Numbered from the stretch's first letter, positions 44,320-55,810 are shown. The stretch is 64,000 bases of DNA from Aegilops tauschii subsp. strangulata (GCF_002575655.3 NC_053037.3:146641207-146705206); one strand, 5' to 3'. Notes: generated by a model from the sequence alone, not told the origin. Program-made: numbers and translations.

Positions 44320-45480
44320 TTAGATGTTCTTAATCTAATGTCCCTGGTAAAAATGAAGCCATGCCACTGTTATAAACCATGACAAGTTCAGCCAAATGTT
44401 TTTGCCTGTAATTGTTTGAGACTCTGACTGTTTCCTCTGTGCCTTTTTGTGCAAACAGGGATATCCAATTCACCTAGTTGTTGTTGTGACCTTTTGGTGC
44501 ACTGCACAAAACTCTTCTTAAAAGAAGTGACTTTTGTGTTGTTTAACTGGAATGTCAGAATGGAACAGTTGGTTCATTTTGGTGGAACTGCGGAAAGGGA
44601 GATCTGTGTTCCAATCCTCATCATCCATATTGGCGCCATAACCTTCCTTCAGGTAAGAATGATATTTAATGCATGTGTTCATCTCTATTTTCCGACTGCC
44701 ATGAGAAAATAATGTTGTTTTTTACTAGTACACTTGTACTCCCTCACTGAAAAAACCAATTCTGAATTAGAAGGCCAATCATGTACTTGGTTTCACCAAC
44801 TGGTGAGGAGAAAGAGAAACAGAGCATGAAGAGGAAGAAGAAGAAGAATAAACAGTGCCAAGGCGATCCTGCTGAAGCCAGAGACCTCAGTCGAGGCCAT
44901 TCAAGGGCTCCGGCAACGACTACCTTACATGTGAGACGATCCTCCAGGGAGCCCTTCCACTTCTGTTGTCTCACTTAATTAATTAGGAGTACTTAAGTAC
45001 CACCAATTTATTACTGCCTAATTTACCTGTTGGAGTTAAACAAATCTTTAGTAGGACCCTATGCTGAATCATGTACGTGTGTATGTTTGTCTATGGAGGT
45101 GAATCATGTGGTGGAGCAGGGAGGGAATATTATTAGTGTCATGACATAATAGTGCTATTGTTTTGCATGTCAATTTATTGCCATTGGTTCAATGAGGCAA
45201 TGTTTTGTGTATTGTCCATCATGAATTTGATGCTACTGTTAGAGTAATATGATAATGTCTTTCTATCCTTTCTCACCAAGCTTATGAAGGTTTCACCTTG
45301 TTCCTACTTGTGCAAACAGGGATCATGTTGTGCCAAATCATTACATCGGGTGATTTCAGTAGAACCGCACAAAATGATCAGATGGACAGGTACTTATACT
45401 GCTGCTATGTACTCCAAAGTTCACTCAGACAAGCATCGATGTTGACAAGAAGTGCCTATATTCATTCGAGTATCAACTGG

Positions 45481-46900
45481 CGTCAACCAATTGTCAAACT
45501 CCAAGTATTAGGAGAGTGAACGCCAAAAATATTGCTTGGTGCATAGCCTAGAAAAACGCAGTCCAGTTTTTGGTCCCAACTTGTGCCCTTTTGTTATCGG
45601 CACATATGGTAGCGAACTATATGGCATGGAGTCTAAAGATTCTAGACAAGTTGGTTGACGCATATATTCATCTGGCACTTAATCAGTCTGCACGCCAAGG
45701 ATGCTCCATTTCAGTTGAACTGCACAAAAAATTTGGGTGGTTCATTCTCTCAACCGCCTCCTTTCTCGTCTGCAATGTAGAATTTTGGCGAGATACAGGA
45801 CCAAGATGAGCCAGTAAACTAGTTGGATGAAAGTAGTGGTCAAGTTGCTCAAACCTCCCTCGGCATGAGGCCACTATTTGAGGATAAACCTACAAGCAAA
45901 GTTCAGATTGTTTGTGTTGCCTCTTATGTACTCGAAAGTTTACTCGTACAAGAACTAATTTTAGCAAGAAGTACCTCCGATTGAACACCATTTACCAGTC
46001 TGTACCCTAGGTAATTAAAGTTCGTCCATGGATCATATTGGCTGTGATCTCAATCATTTGGATGCATAAACATACTGAACACGTGTATATCTGAATCTTT
46101 TTGTGAATTATGTATGAATATTGTCGTGTGATCTATCAATCATTTGGATGCATAGATATGCTGAGCTTGTGTATATATGAATCTTTTGAGTTGTTGATAG
46201 TGAATGTTGGCTATGAATATGAACGTGTCCTGTGAACCTGAGTTTGATATGAATGTTTACCTTTTCTGTTGTATTTGTGTGTGAACTTGTTAGTATGCCT
46301 ACTGTGGGGTATAAAACGCAGGTCTCTTATAAAAGTAATGATGTGTCCAATTTATGTTTTCCCTTCTAACCACATTATATATATTTATATTATTACTATT
46401 ATCGTATATTTTATAGAGACTTATATATACATTATAAAAACATCCCACGTGTTATTAACTTATAAAAGTAAATGTTTAACGGAAGTTGGCAAGGAAAATC
46501 CTGGTTGTTTTTAACTCACACGCAAGGAAAATCCTGGTGATTCCATACAAAAGCTTGCGAAGATTTTAAGGACCAATTTAATAATAGCGCGCTCATTTTT
46601 ATTTTGAGCAATAACTCGCTAATTTCTTAATTATATATATATAATGTGCCTCTCCGGTTTATTCTTTGATATTAATTGCTCCTTCTAACATAACATTATA
46701 TATATAACGAGCCCACCTAACACGTGTATTTCAAGGAAGTGCAAATGGGCTGGGATTTCTTAGAAAATATAAATGGGCCTGATTGACGCGAAATTATTTG
46801 TTCACCCAGCCCAGCAAATGGACTGTACATTCTAGAAAACATGGGTTAAATATATGCCACATTTTGCAGGCTGACATGTGGGCCAATAGGTCGAAGCCTA
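45481..46900. other. CACTA interior, AT-rich, no gene
   Basis: 45380-45480 and 45900-45990 share a TACTCxAAAGTTxACTC phrase followed by related words, a further internal duplication. 46080-46240 contains a repeated ATGAATCTTTTxGxxxTG phrase. No supported gene. Confidence 0.4.
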
Positions 46901-46904
46901 CGCA

Positions 46905-49900
46905 GGGCGTTGTCAACTTGGTCAACAAATGATTGTGTCATCCACAGCCATTGGATTTATATCCAACGGCCGGCATGCACCTTCAATCTCTCGTCTTCTT
47001 CCTCCAGCGTCGTCGGGACCGCCTTGTCCGCCCTCCGGTGGCTAGCGGCTCTGCTTAGCACGCATCGCTGCGAAGCGCTACCCCACCGCCGGCCAGGCTA
47101 TCCCTCCACCCCTCGACACCTCCAGTTATTCTCCACAGACTACAGCCCCACGCCGCAACAGAACCAGTTATAACCCTTCTCCTCCTCTCAATCTGCGACT
47201 CCACTGCCGCGTTTTCCCATCTCCGAGTCGTTCCCGTCCGGGGCCTCGCCGTCGTCCACCGCCTCGCTGCATTCGGTGCGTCGTGGTCAACAAACGAGAG
47301 TCATCAGAAGAGGACTGTACGTGGAGAGCCTGACGGCTGGGACCCACGAGGTCCATGGTCGCACACAAGGAAAGTTCCTCCTTATTAAGCTGAAAAAATG
47401 TTTCCTCCACCTGACAGCTGGGACCCACCGGCTGTATCTTCGCACGGAAGGAAGTGCCTCCTTGTTTTGCGAAAAAAATTATTCATCCCGTTGACAGCTG
47501 GGACCCGTCAGATTTGGTGACTGACTTGTGGGCCTAATAAGCGGACGTGTACGCACGGCTTTGTCAACTTAATCAACAAATGATTCTAGCAGCTGGACCG
47601 TTGGATGTTAATCCAACAGTCGTGCTCCTTCTTCAACCTCTGTTCTTGCTCCTGTCTCCCGTGGGCGGCACCGCGGCTGTGCTGTCGCGCACCCGAACCA
47701 GTGAAGTTTCCCACTCCTCTCCATCTACGACTCCACTACCCCGTCTTCCCCATCTCTGGATCGTTCCAGTCTGGGTGCGCTCGGCACGGTGTGGTCAACG
47801 TGGTCAACAACCGAGAGTCATCGGAAGATGACTGTACGTGAGAGGCTGATAGTGGGGACGCACCACGCCCATGGACGCATGCATGCAATGGAATGCGGCG
47901 AGGTCAACGTGGTCAAGGAACGACTTCCATCGGAAGTATACTGTACATGGAGAGTCTCAGCTGGGTCCACGGCCGCAGCAAGTAAGTGCCTCCTTATTAC
48001 GTGGAAAATAATGATTCCTCCAACTGACAGCAGGGACCCACTGGACGGGCCACCGTATTTTGCGAAAAAACTTTTGCCCCCTGACTGCTGGGACCCACCT
48101 GATGGGCCACCGTATTTCGTGAAAAAAATGTTCCCCCCGCTGTCAGCTCGGACCCCCCGGAAGTGCCTCCTTATTACGCACAAAAAATGAATACTCCCCC
48201 GGCTAGCTGGGACCCACCTTGGTGGGAGGCTGACTTGTGGGCCTACTAAGTTGACGGGGACGAAGGGCTTTGTTAACTTAGTCAATATGAACGATTCTAG
48301 CTCCAGTGACCGTACGATGTCCATCCAACGGCCGTAGTGCTTCTTCAACCTCTGGTCTTCTTGCTCCAGCCGCCCAAAGCAGCGCCGGTCGTGCCGCATG
48401 CTCCTACCTCCCGTGGCCGGCTGTGCTGCCGCGGAGGCCTCACCGCCCCCTACTATTCCCACCGCTAGCCAGGCCCTGCGGCGACGGCAGCCTCACACCA
48501 TAGCCAAACCAGTGAACCCTCGTACTCCTCTCCGCGCGGGCTTCCACTGCCGTGTCTTCCCCGGCTCCGCGTCGTCCCCTTCCTAGGCCTCGCCGTCGTC
48601 CACCGCCGTGGTGCTCTCCGCGCGGCGTGGTCAACATGGTCAAGGAACGACTTCCATCGAAAGAGTATTGTACGTGGAGAGGCTGACAGCTGGGTCCACG
48701 GCCACAGCCCAGTTTTTTTGTGATTTGCCAAGTAAGTCGCTTTGTCAGGCCTGTTGGGCTGCAAATCTTTCAAGACGAGGAGAGCTTTCATTCGGCTGGC
48801 CGAGAAAATGGCCTATCAGTAATGAGAAATGGGTTGTACATTTTTAAAACACATCAAACCGGCAATTAGTTTCAAATATCTTTTTTTTCATTTCGAGATT
48901 TTAAATTACATTAATTTTTATGCATGGAGAATTTGTTGGATTTTATATTGATATACATTTATTTTTAAAATCAGTTTGAATGTGAGTCGAAATTTCGGGA
49001 TTAAAAACAGTTCGGACCGCACCGAAATATGCAAAATTTCGTATAATTTTTTAACCGTGGCCACAATATGGGCTGTAATGCTAACAAAAAGAATATGGGC
49101 TCCAAAAAAAACCTTAATAATTAGCAAATGGGTTGTAAATTATTAGAAATAATGGCAGATGGGCTGTATGCTATTTTCCACAGATTTGAGGCTTTCCTAA
49201 AAAAGGTTGACGCACAAGCAGTGACTGTTGGATGGCCATCCAACGGCCGTCGTGCTTCTTCAATCTCTGCTCTTCCTGCTCCAGCCGCTCAAACAAGCGC
49301 CGGCGGGACTGCCTGCTCCCTCCTCCCCACGGCCGGCTCTGCTGCCGCGCAGGCCTCACCACCCCACCGTACTCCCATCGCTGGCCTAGCCATCCCTCTA
49401 CTCACCCACACCTGCTGTTATTCTCCGGCGACGGCAGACGAACCAGTAAACCCTCATACAGTCGTACTCCCCTCCGCATGGGAAACAACTGCCGAGTCTT
49501 CCCTGCCTCCGTGTCGTTCCCTTCCTAGGCCTCGCCGTCGTCCACCGCCCTGGTGCTCTCAGCGCGGCCTGGTCAACGTGGTCAACGACCGACATGCATC
49601 TGAAGTGGACTGTATGTGGAGAGGCCGACAGCTGGGTCCACGGCCGCACGCAAGGAAATGCCTCCTTATTACGCGCAAAATAATGATTCCTCCACCTGAC
49701 ATCAGGGACCCATCGAAAGGGCCTCTGTATTTCGTGAAAAAATGTTACCGCCGCTAACAGCTCGGACCCACCAGCTATATCTTCGCACGCAAGGAAGTGC
49801 CTCCTTATTACGCACAAAAAAAATGAATACTCCCCCTGTTAGCTGGGACCCAGTATAGTGGTAGGCTGACTTGTGGGCCTACTAAGTTGACGGGGACGGA

Positions 49901-50640
49901 GGGCTTTGTCAACTTAGTCAATATGCACGATTCTAGCTCCAGTGACCATACGATGTCCATCCAACGGTCGTAGTCCTTCTTCAACCTCTGGTATTCTTGC
50001 TCCAGCCGCCCAAACCAGCGCCGGTCGTGCCTCGTGCTCCTGCCTCCCGTGGCCGGCTGCGATGCGGCGGAGGCCTCACCGCCCCCTACTACTCCCACCG
50101 CTGGCCAGGCCATCCCTCTACTCACCCACACCCCCTATTATTTTGCGGCGACGGCGGCCTCACACTGCAGCGAACCAGTGAACCCTCGTACTCCTCTACG
50201 CGTGGGCATCCATTGCCGCGTCTTCCCCGGCTTCGCGTCATCCCCTTCCTAGGCCTCGCCGTCGTCCACCGCCCTGGTGCTCTCGGCGCGGCGTGGTCAA
50301 CGTGGTCAAGGAACGGCTTCCATCGGACGTGGACTGTACGTGGAGAGGCTGACAGCTGGGTCCACGGCCGCGCAAGGAAGTGCCTCCTTATTACGCGGAA
50401 AATAATGATTCCTCCACCTGACAGCTGGGACCCACTGGACGGGCCACTGTATTTCGCGAAAAAAATGTTTCCCCCTGACTGCTGGGACCCACCAGCTACA
50501 TCTTCGCACGCAAGGAAGTGCATCCGGGCAAAAAAAAAAACGATTCGCCCCCCTGACTACTGGGACCCACTAGCTACATCTTCGCAGGCAAGGAAGTGCC
50601 TGACAGTCGGGACCCACCTGGTCGAAGCATACGTAGCGTT
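46905..50640. repeat. Five degenerate copies of a 0.65-0.95-kb unit
   Basis: Units start near 46905, 47565, 48271, 49200 and 49909. Most open with GTCAACTTxGTCAA, all carry a CCATCCAACGGCCGT-like block, CTTCTTCAAxCTCTG, CTCCAGCCGC and a CGTCGTCCACCGCC-like block, and later GTGGTCAAxGAACG and GTACGTGGAGAGGCTGACAG. Between them lie shorter repeats of the type ACAGCTGGGACCCACC ... GGAAGTGCCTCCTTATTAC. Many TTGAC/GTCAA words occur. Frames on the minus strand recur among copies but have no recognisable domain. The 48740-49200 gap is AT-rich and unrelated. Confidence 0.75.
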
Positions 50641-50684
50641 GTCATTCTGGTCGCGAGCATGTACGTACATATATACTGGTGGAT

Positions 50685-50750
50685 GTAGAGGCGCGCACGT
50701 GTCGTAGTAGAGGCGCGTACGTGTCGTAGTAGAGGCGCGCACGTAGCATG
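50685..50750 (+). repeat. Three 22-bp tandem repeats
   Basis: GTAGAGGCGCGCACGTGTCG starts at 50685, 50707 and 50729. CACGTG and TACGTG cores are included. Confidence 0.85.
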
Positions 50751-50901
50751 TACACGTACGTACAACGGCCAGGGTGCAAGAAAGAAAATACGGCCACGTA
50801 TGTGTACATACGGGCGGGGTCTCGAACGCCTACTCGCGCATACGTACGGAAAGGGCTCGTGTACATGGCTGGGTCGGAACGGAGGAATAGCGTCGTCGTC
50901 G

Positions 50902-50988
50902 TGTTCATGGGGAGGCAACGGAATGCGTCGTGTTCATGGGGAGGCAACGGAATGCGTCGTGTTCATCGGGAGGCAACGGAACGCGTGG
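50902..50988 (+). repeat. Three 29-bp tandem repeats
   Basis: TGTTCATGGGGAGGCAACGG at 50902 and 50931, and with one change at 50960. Confidence 0.88.
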
Positions 50989-51072
50989 GAGCCAACCGGC
51001 TGGGTCGGAACGGAATGCGTGGTCGTGTTCATCGGGAGGGCTTGGACGGAACACGCGATGGAAACGAGGCCT

Positions 51073-51372
51073 GGCATACCGCACAACGGAGGAAACGGAC
51101 CTCCTACGTTCGGAACGGGGTCCTGTTGATCGGGACGGGTCTGGCGTACCGCAAAACGGAGGAAACAGACCTCCTACGGTCGAAACGGGGGTCCTGTTGA
51201 TCGGGAGGGGTGTGGCGTACCGCAAACGGACGAAACGGACCTCCTACAGTCGAAACGGGGGTCGTGTTGATCGGGAGGGGTGTGGCGTACCGCAAAACGG
51301 ACGAAACGGACCTCCTACGGTCGAAACGGGGGTCCTGTTCATCGGGAGGGGTGTGGCGTACTGCAAAACGGG
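51073..51372 (+). repeat. ~70-71-bp tandem array (right subterminal)
   Basis: Units opening GGCGTACCGCAAAACGGA (first copy GGCATACCGC) start at 51073, 51143, 51214, 51284 and 51355. Each has AACGGACCTCCTAC, TCGAAACGGGGGTC and a TTGATCGGGAGGG end. It is followed at 51380-51660 by CTGTTCATCCAGCCCTCCAC-type repeats and at 51740-51880 by GCTCGGGTTCAGTTAG repeats. Open frames across this area derive from the array. Confidence 0.88.
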
Positions 51373-52197
51373 ACTCCATGGGATACTGTTCATCTCCACC
51401 GTCGACCTCCTCCAATCTCCACGGGCTACCGTCGACTCCTTCAGCCTCCACGGGCTCCTGTTCATCCAGCCTCCACCGCGCGCTACTCCACCGGCTACTG
51501 TTCAACCACCCCTCCACGGGCACCCCTCCACCGTCTACTGTTCATCCAGCCCTCCACACAACGGGGTCCTGTTCAACCACCCCTCCACGGGCACCCCTCC
51601 ACCGTCTATTGTTCATCCAGCCCTCCACCACACCACGGGGTCATGTTCATCCAGAGGCAACGCCACCGCTCACTATTCATCCAAACCCCCCCGCAACGCT
51701 CACTGTTCATCCCAGAGGCAGCATCGATCGGCTTCAGTTAGCAGCAGTAGCGAAGGAATCGCTCGATCGGGTTCAGTTAACAGCCATCGATCGATTGCTC
51801 GGGTTCAGTAACGCGTAGCCTGCAGTGCAATCGCTCGGGTTCAGTTAGAGCCCAATGCCTCGCTCGGGTTTAGTTAGAGCCAACGCCTCGCACACACGCG
51901 CATACGTGTACGAGAGAAACGCGCATCGCTCGGCCCCCGACCTCCCACCGTAACCGGGAACTCCCCGAAATTTTCCTCGCCCTCGCTTCTACCACGGTTT
52001 TTCCGTCATGGACGGGCCAAAGAATGTCATGCAGCTGCGTCTCCGGCCCGCCCAGGACGAAAAGCCCATTTTCTGTCATGATTTTTTGTCATAGAAGTAG
52101 GAGCCCACCACATCTATGATGATACCGGGTTTTGTCACAATTATCGTCATAGAAGTGTCATATGTATGAAAGAAAAAAAATCGTTCGGCCCAAAATG

Positions 52198-52223
52198 TCA
52201 CGGATGTGTCTTTTTTTGTAGTG
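52198..52223 (-). repeat. Right terminal inverted repeat of the CACTA
   Basis: In reverse complement it reads CACTACAAAAAAAGACACAT then CCGTGA. CAT follows as target duplication at 52224-52226. Confidence 0.92.
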
Positions 52224-52226
52224 CAT

Positions 52227-53067
52227 GCATATCAAATATGCCTTTGTTCACTTTGCCATCCTTCTTATCCGCCAAATACTTGGGCTGTTTTGCTTCAAGT
52301 GACCAGTCCCTTTGCAGTAGAAGCACTCAGTTTCAGGCTTGGGTCCAGCTTTGGGCTTCTTCCCAGGAGTGGCAACTTGCTTGCCATTCTTCTTGAAGTT
52401 CCCCTCTTTCCCTTGCCCTTTTTCTTGAAACTAGTGGTCTTGTTAACCATCAACACTTGATGCTCCTTCTTGATTTCTACCTCTGCAGCCTTTAGCATCG
52501 CGAAGAGCTCGGGAATTGTCGTATCCATCCCTTGCATATTATAGTTCATCATGAAGCCTTTGTAGCTTGGTGGCAGTGATTGGAGAACTCTGTCAATAAC
52601 ACTATCATCTGGAAGATTAACTCCAGCTGGGTCAAGTGATTATGATACCCAAACATTTTGAGTATGTGTTCACTGATAGAACTATTCTCCTCCATCTTGC
52701 AGCTATAGAACTTGTTGGAGACTTTTTATCTCTCAACTCGGGCATTTGCTTGAAATATCAACTTCAACTCCTGGAACATCTCATATGGTCCATGGCGTTC
52801 AAAACGTCCCGATTCTAAGTCATAAAGCATGGCACACTGAACTATCGAGTAGTCATCAGATCGAGCTTGCAAGACGTTCATAACATCAGCATCTGCTCCT
52901 GCAGCAGGCCTTTCACCTAGTGGTGCATCAAGGACATAATTCTTTTGTGCAGCAATGAGGATAATCCTCAACTTACGGACCCAGTCCGTGTAGTTGCTAC
53001 CATCATCTTTCAACTTAGCTTTCTCTAGGAACGCATTAAAATTCAAGGGAACGGTAGCATGGGCCAT
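52227..53067 (-). pseudogene. BARE/Angela-like Copia gag (capsid and zinc knuckle), decayed
   Basis: The minus frame starts MAHATVPLNFNAFLEKAKL at 53067 and shows the Copia gag core (NYTDWVRKLRIILIAAQ, then LGERP, then YSIVQCAMLYDLES and MFQELKLIF). A stop at 52726 and further shifts follow. The zinc-knuckle region reads CFYCKGTGHLKQNS, in which the last Cys is Ser, so the CCHC site is lost. A LADKKDG-like end leads up to the CACTA junction, and the frame resumes at 19608 (VIDVYLTNARSS). The gag part is therefore the upstream half of the pol at 16481-19608. Confidence 0.85.
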
Positions 53068-54289
53068 TGATCTACAACATAGATATGCAAAAACTATCAG
53101 GACTAAGTTCATGATAAATTAAGTTCAATTAATCATATTACTTAAGAACTCCCACTTAGATAGACATCCCTCAATTCATCTAAGTGATACATGATCCAAA
53201 TCAACTAAACCATGTCCGATCATCACATGAGATGGAGTAGTCATCAATGGTGAACATCTCTATGTTGATCATATCTACTATATGATTCACGTTCGACCTT
53301 TCAGTCTCCAGTGTTCCGAGGCCATGTCTGTACATGCCAGGCTCGTCAAGTTTAACCCGAGTATTCCGCATGTGCAAAACTGTCTTGCACCCGTTGTATG
53401 TGAACGTAGAGCCTATCACACCCGATCATCACGTGGTGTCTCAGCACGACGAACTGTCACAACGGTGCATACTCAGGGAGAACACTTATACCTTGAAATT
53501 TTAGTTAAGGGATCATCTTATAATGCTATCGCCGTACTAAGCAAAATAGGATGCATAAAAGATAAACATAACATGCAATCAAAATATGTGACATGATATG
53601 GCCATCATCATCTTGTGCTTTTGATCTCCATCTCCAAAGCATCGTCATGATCTCCATCGTCACTGGCTTGACACCTTGATCTCCATCATAGCGTCGTGGT
53701 CGTCTCGCCAACTATTGCTTCTACAACTATCGCTAACGCATAGTGATAAAGTAAAGCAATTACATGGTGTTGCATTTCATACAATAAAGAGACAACCATA
53801 AGGCTCCTGCCGGTTGCTAGTAACTTTTACAAAACATGATCATCTCATACAATAATGTATATCACATCATGTCTTGACCATATCACATCATAGCATGCCC
53901 TGCAAAAACAAGTTAGACGTCCTCTACTTTGTTGTTGCAAGTTTTACGTGGCTACTGCGGGCTTCTAGCAAGAACCGTTCTTACCTACGCATCAAAACCA
54001 CAACGGTGATTTACCAAGTTTGCTATTTTAACCTTCAACAAGGACCGGCCGCAGTCAAATTCAATTCAACTAAAGTAGGAGAAGCAGACACCCGCTAGCC
54101 ACCTTTATGCAAAATAGTTGCATGTCTGTCGGTGGAACCGGTCTCATGAACGTGGTCATGTAAGGTCGGTCCGGGCCGCTTCATCCAACAATACTGCCGA
54201 ATCAAAATAAGACATTGGTGGTAAGCAGTATGACGATCACCGCCCACAACTCTTTGTGTTCTACCTGTGCATATCATCTACGCATAGAC
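53068..54289 (-). other. 5' leader of the BARE/Angela-like element
   Basis: About 1.2 kb of untranslated sequence between primer-binding site and gag, as is usual in this lineage. The short plus-strand frames here are not genes. Confidence 0.6.
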
Positions 54290-54303
54290 CTGGCTCAGAT
54301 GCC
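54290..54303 (-). other. Degenerate primer-binding site
   Basis: The minus strand reads TGGCATCTGAGCC just inside the 5' LTR, two changes from TGGTATCAGAGCC, the initiator-methionine tRNA site used by BARE-type Copia elements. Confidence 0.7.
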
Positions 54304-54305
54304 AC

Positions 54306-55010
54306 TATTAGGGTACGTAGCATGTAATTTAAAAAAATCCTACGCTCACGCAAGATCTATCTAGGAGATGCATAGCAACAAGCAGGGGAGATTGTGTCTA
54401 TGTACCCTCGTAGACTGAAAGTGGAAGCGTTTGACAATGCGGTTGATGTAGTCGAACTTCTTCTCGTTCTGACCGATCAATCACCGAATGTACGGCACCT
54501 CTGAGTTCTGCACACGTTGAGCTTGATGACGTCCCTCGAACTCTTAATCCAACAAAGTGTCGAGGAAGTAGATGAGTTCCGTCAGCACAACGGCATGGTG
54601 ACGGTGATGGTGACGTGATCCATGCAAGGCTTCGCCTACGCACTACGAGTATATGACCGAGGGTGTAATCTGTGGAGGGAGGCGCCGCACACGGCTAATA
54701 GATGTTGTTGTGTGTTCTAGGCGCCCCCCTCATATATATAGGTGGGAGGGAGAGGGAGCAGCCAAGGGGGCGGCCCAATTAGGCTGAATCCTGCTTGGGG
54801 TTCCTCCCCAATTCGGCCCCCCTTTCCTTTTTCACCTGAGGGGGAAGGAAAGAGGAGGGAGGAGGGAAGGAAGGGGGAGGCCGAATACCTCCCCTTCCTT
54901 CTCTCTTCCCCTCTTTCCTTTCCTCTGGTGCGGTCCATATGGGGGTGCAGCAGCCCCTCCTGGCTACTGCGTTTCCCCTTTTGGCCCATTAGGCCCATAT
55001 CTTTGCCGGG
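54306..55010 (-). repeat. Partial 5' LTR of the BARE/Angela-like element
   Basis: Aligns with 14653-15410 of the 3' LTR (for example CCTACGCTCACGCAAGATCT and GAGTTCTGCACACGTT) and is cut at 55010 by the Gypsy insertion; the remainder should lie beyond 64000. Confidence 0.88.
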
Positions 55011-55535
55011 TGTCGTGGTTTTATCACGGCAGATGTCCTAGTGAAAGGACTTAGTCGTGGAGCCATCGCGATGTGTTAGCTTAAAGGGGTTAAAGCGGAC
55101 AAAGGACGCAGAGAGTTTTATACTGGTTCGGCCCCTTGCGATGAAGGTAAAGGCCTAATCTAGTTGTTGTGGAATTCCTAGGGTTTCGATGACCAGGGAG
55201 CGAATCCGCTATGCCTGGCTCTCGAGTTGTTGTTTGTTGTCCCTAAACCGCCGTCGGGTCGTCCCTTTATATGCATAGGTTGATGCCCGCCGGTTTACAG
55301 AATCCCGAGGCCGGCTCATAAACGTGTCCGGGTCGGTTTCTACTCTTTCTATCTTACAACGCAAGTTTACATATCATGGCGGTTTATGTCTACAGGCTTT
55401 AATCCGCCTTTGGGCCCTAGTCCTTCGTTAAGCGCCACACTCCTTGTCTTCATGTGCTTCAAATATAAGTAACTTGTTATGGGGATAACCCGGCCTCTCC
55501 TGACCGGTTTATACCCAGTAGTAATATCCCCAACA
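55011..55535 (-). repeat. 3' LTR (525 bp) of the Tat Gypsy element
   Basis: Minus strand starts TGTTGGGGATATTACTACTG at 55535 and ends CGTGATAAAACCACGACA at 55011. CTGGGGCCTAA abuts the start as polypurine tract. The ends are also internally symmetric (GTCGTGGTTTTATCACGGC). Confidence 0.85.
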
Positions 55536-55802
55536 TTAGGCCCCAGATTGATTTGAACTGGTTCATGTCAATCTTCAACATTTGAGAAAAATTCCTCCTT
55601 CTGCACCTTCGCGTAAATCTTATAAACTGTCATGACGTCATCATCCAGAATCATGATAAACCGCCATGACGTCACCTGTTGTTAAAGATTGCATATATCT
55701 CACCTTCATTAATGAGCCTCCGACAATCGAGGCGACAACTCTGTCACATATCCAACTTTTGGGCTCCTCGATTTTCGCGCCTGTCACTTATCCCTTTGCC
55801 TT

Positions 55803-55810
55803 TATAAATA
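55803..55810 (+). promoter_or_regulatory. TATA box of the antisense gene
   Basis: TATAAATA at 55803, followed by a pyrimidine-rich leader and a splice donor (CATCA|GTAAGTTT at 55994) that can join an acceptor at 56538 just before the coding ATG. It reads in the direction opposite to the Gypsy pol. Confidence 0.55.

Larger units (their letters stand above)
42885..45480 (+). other. Spliced-looking transcription unit, captured gene candidate
   Basis: TATATATA at 42885-42892 precedes a GC-rich leader ending in a donor (CTTCAG|GTATATC, 43239). Possible exons follow at 44459-44652 (GCAAACAG|GG ... CTTCAG|GTAAGA), 44770-44930 (TTAG|AAGGCC ... TTACAT|GTGAGA) and 45319 onward (GCAAACAG|GG). From an ATG at 44781 the frame MYLVSPTGEEKEKQS continues through a Lys-rich tract, crosses the 44930/45319 splice in phase 0 and stops near 45470, about 90 residues. 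The product is unknown. Two MITEs lie in the large first intron. It could equally be a noncoding transcript or a gene fragment. Confidence 0.35.
19609..52223. mobile_element. Giant CACTA transposon (32,615 bp) with cargo
   Basis: Both ends carry CACTACAAAAAAA in inverted orientation, with matching extension (ACACTTCCGTGA on the left, ACACATCCGTGA on the right), and the element is flanked by CAT duplications. It sits cleanly inside a Copia gag-pol region, so the boundaries are secure. The interior has subterminal repeat arrays at both ends, a multi-exon gene near the left end, other gene-like segments, MITEs, a 4.24-kb putative solo LTR and internal duplicated blocks. I see no ORF with CACTA transposase (TNPD/Transposase_21) features; the longest frames inside are low-complexity or noncoding. 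It is therefore probably non-autonomous and mobilised in trans. Without the 4.24-kb insertion it is still about 28 kb, well above the usual size. Confidence 0.88.
14653..55010 (-). mobile_element. BARE1/WIS/Angela-like Copia element, interrupted by a CACTA
   Basis: On the minus strand the order is partial 5' LTR (55010-54306), leader, gag (53067), protease, integrase, RT, RNase H and 3' LTR (16447-14653). LTR ends TGAAGGAAATGTGCCC and GTTCCCCAACA, LTR length near 1.8 kb and the protein sequence place it in the Angela lineage of Copia, which is very abundant in Triticeae. It is interrupted by the CACTA 19609-52223 and, in its 5' LTR, by a Gypsy element at 55011. Without those it would be about 8-9 kb. 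Confidence 0.88.

Noticed and set aside
47818..48462. 214-codon minus-strand frame, partly recurring at 49808-50131
   Set aside because: The recurrence is explained by the repeated 0.7-kb unit; no domain, and the frame is not kept in all five copies.
50930..51811. 293-codon frame
   Set aside because: It runs through the 29-bp, 70-bp and CCACC-rich tandem arrays; product is repeat-derived.
53282..53596. 104-codon plus-strand frame
   Set aside because: Lies in the 5' leader of the BARE-like element on the opposite strand; no domain, probably chance.
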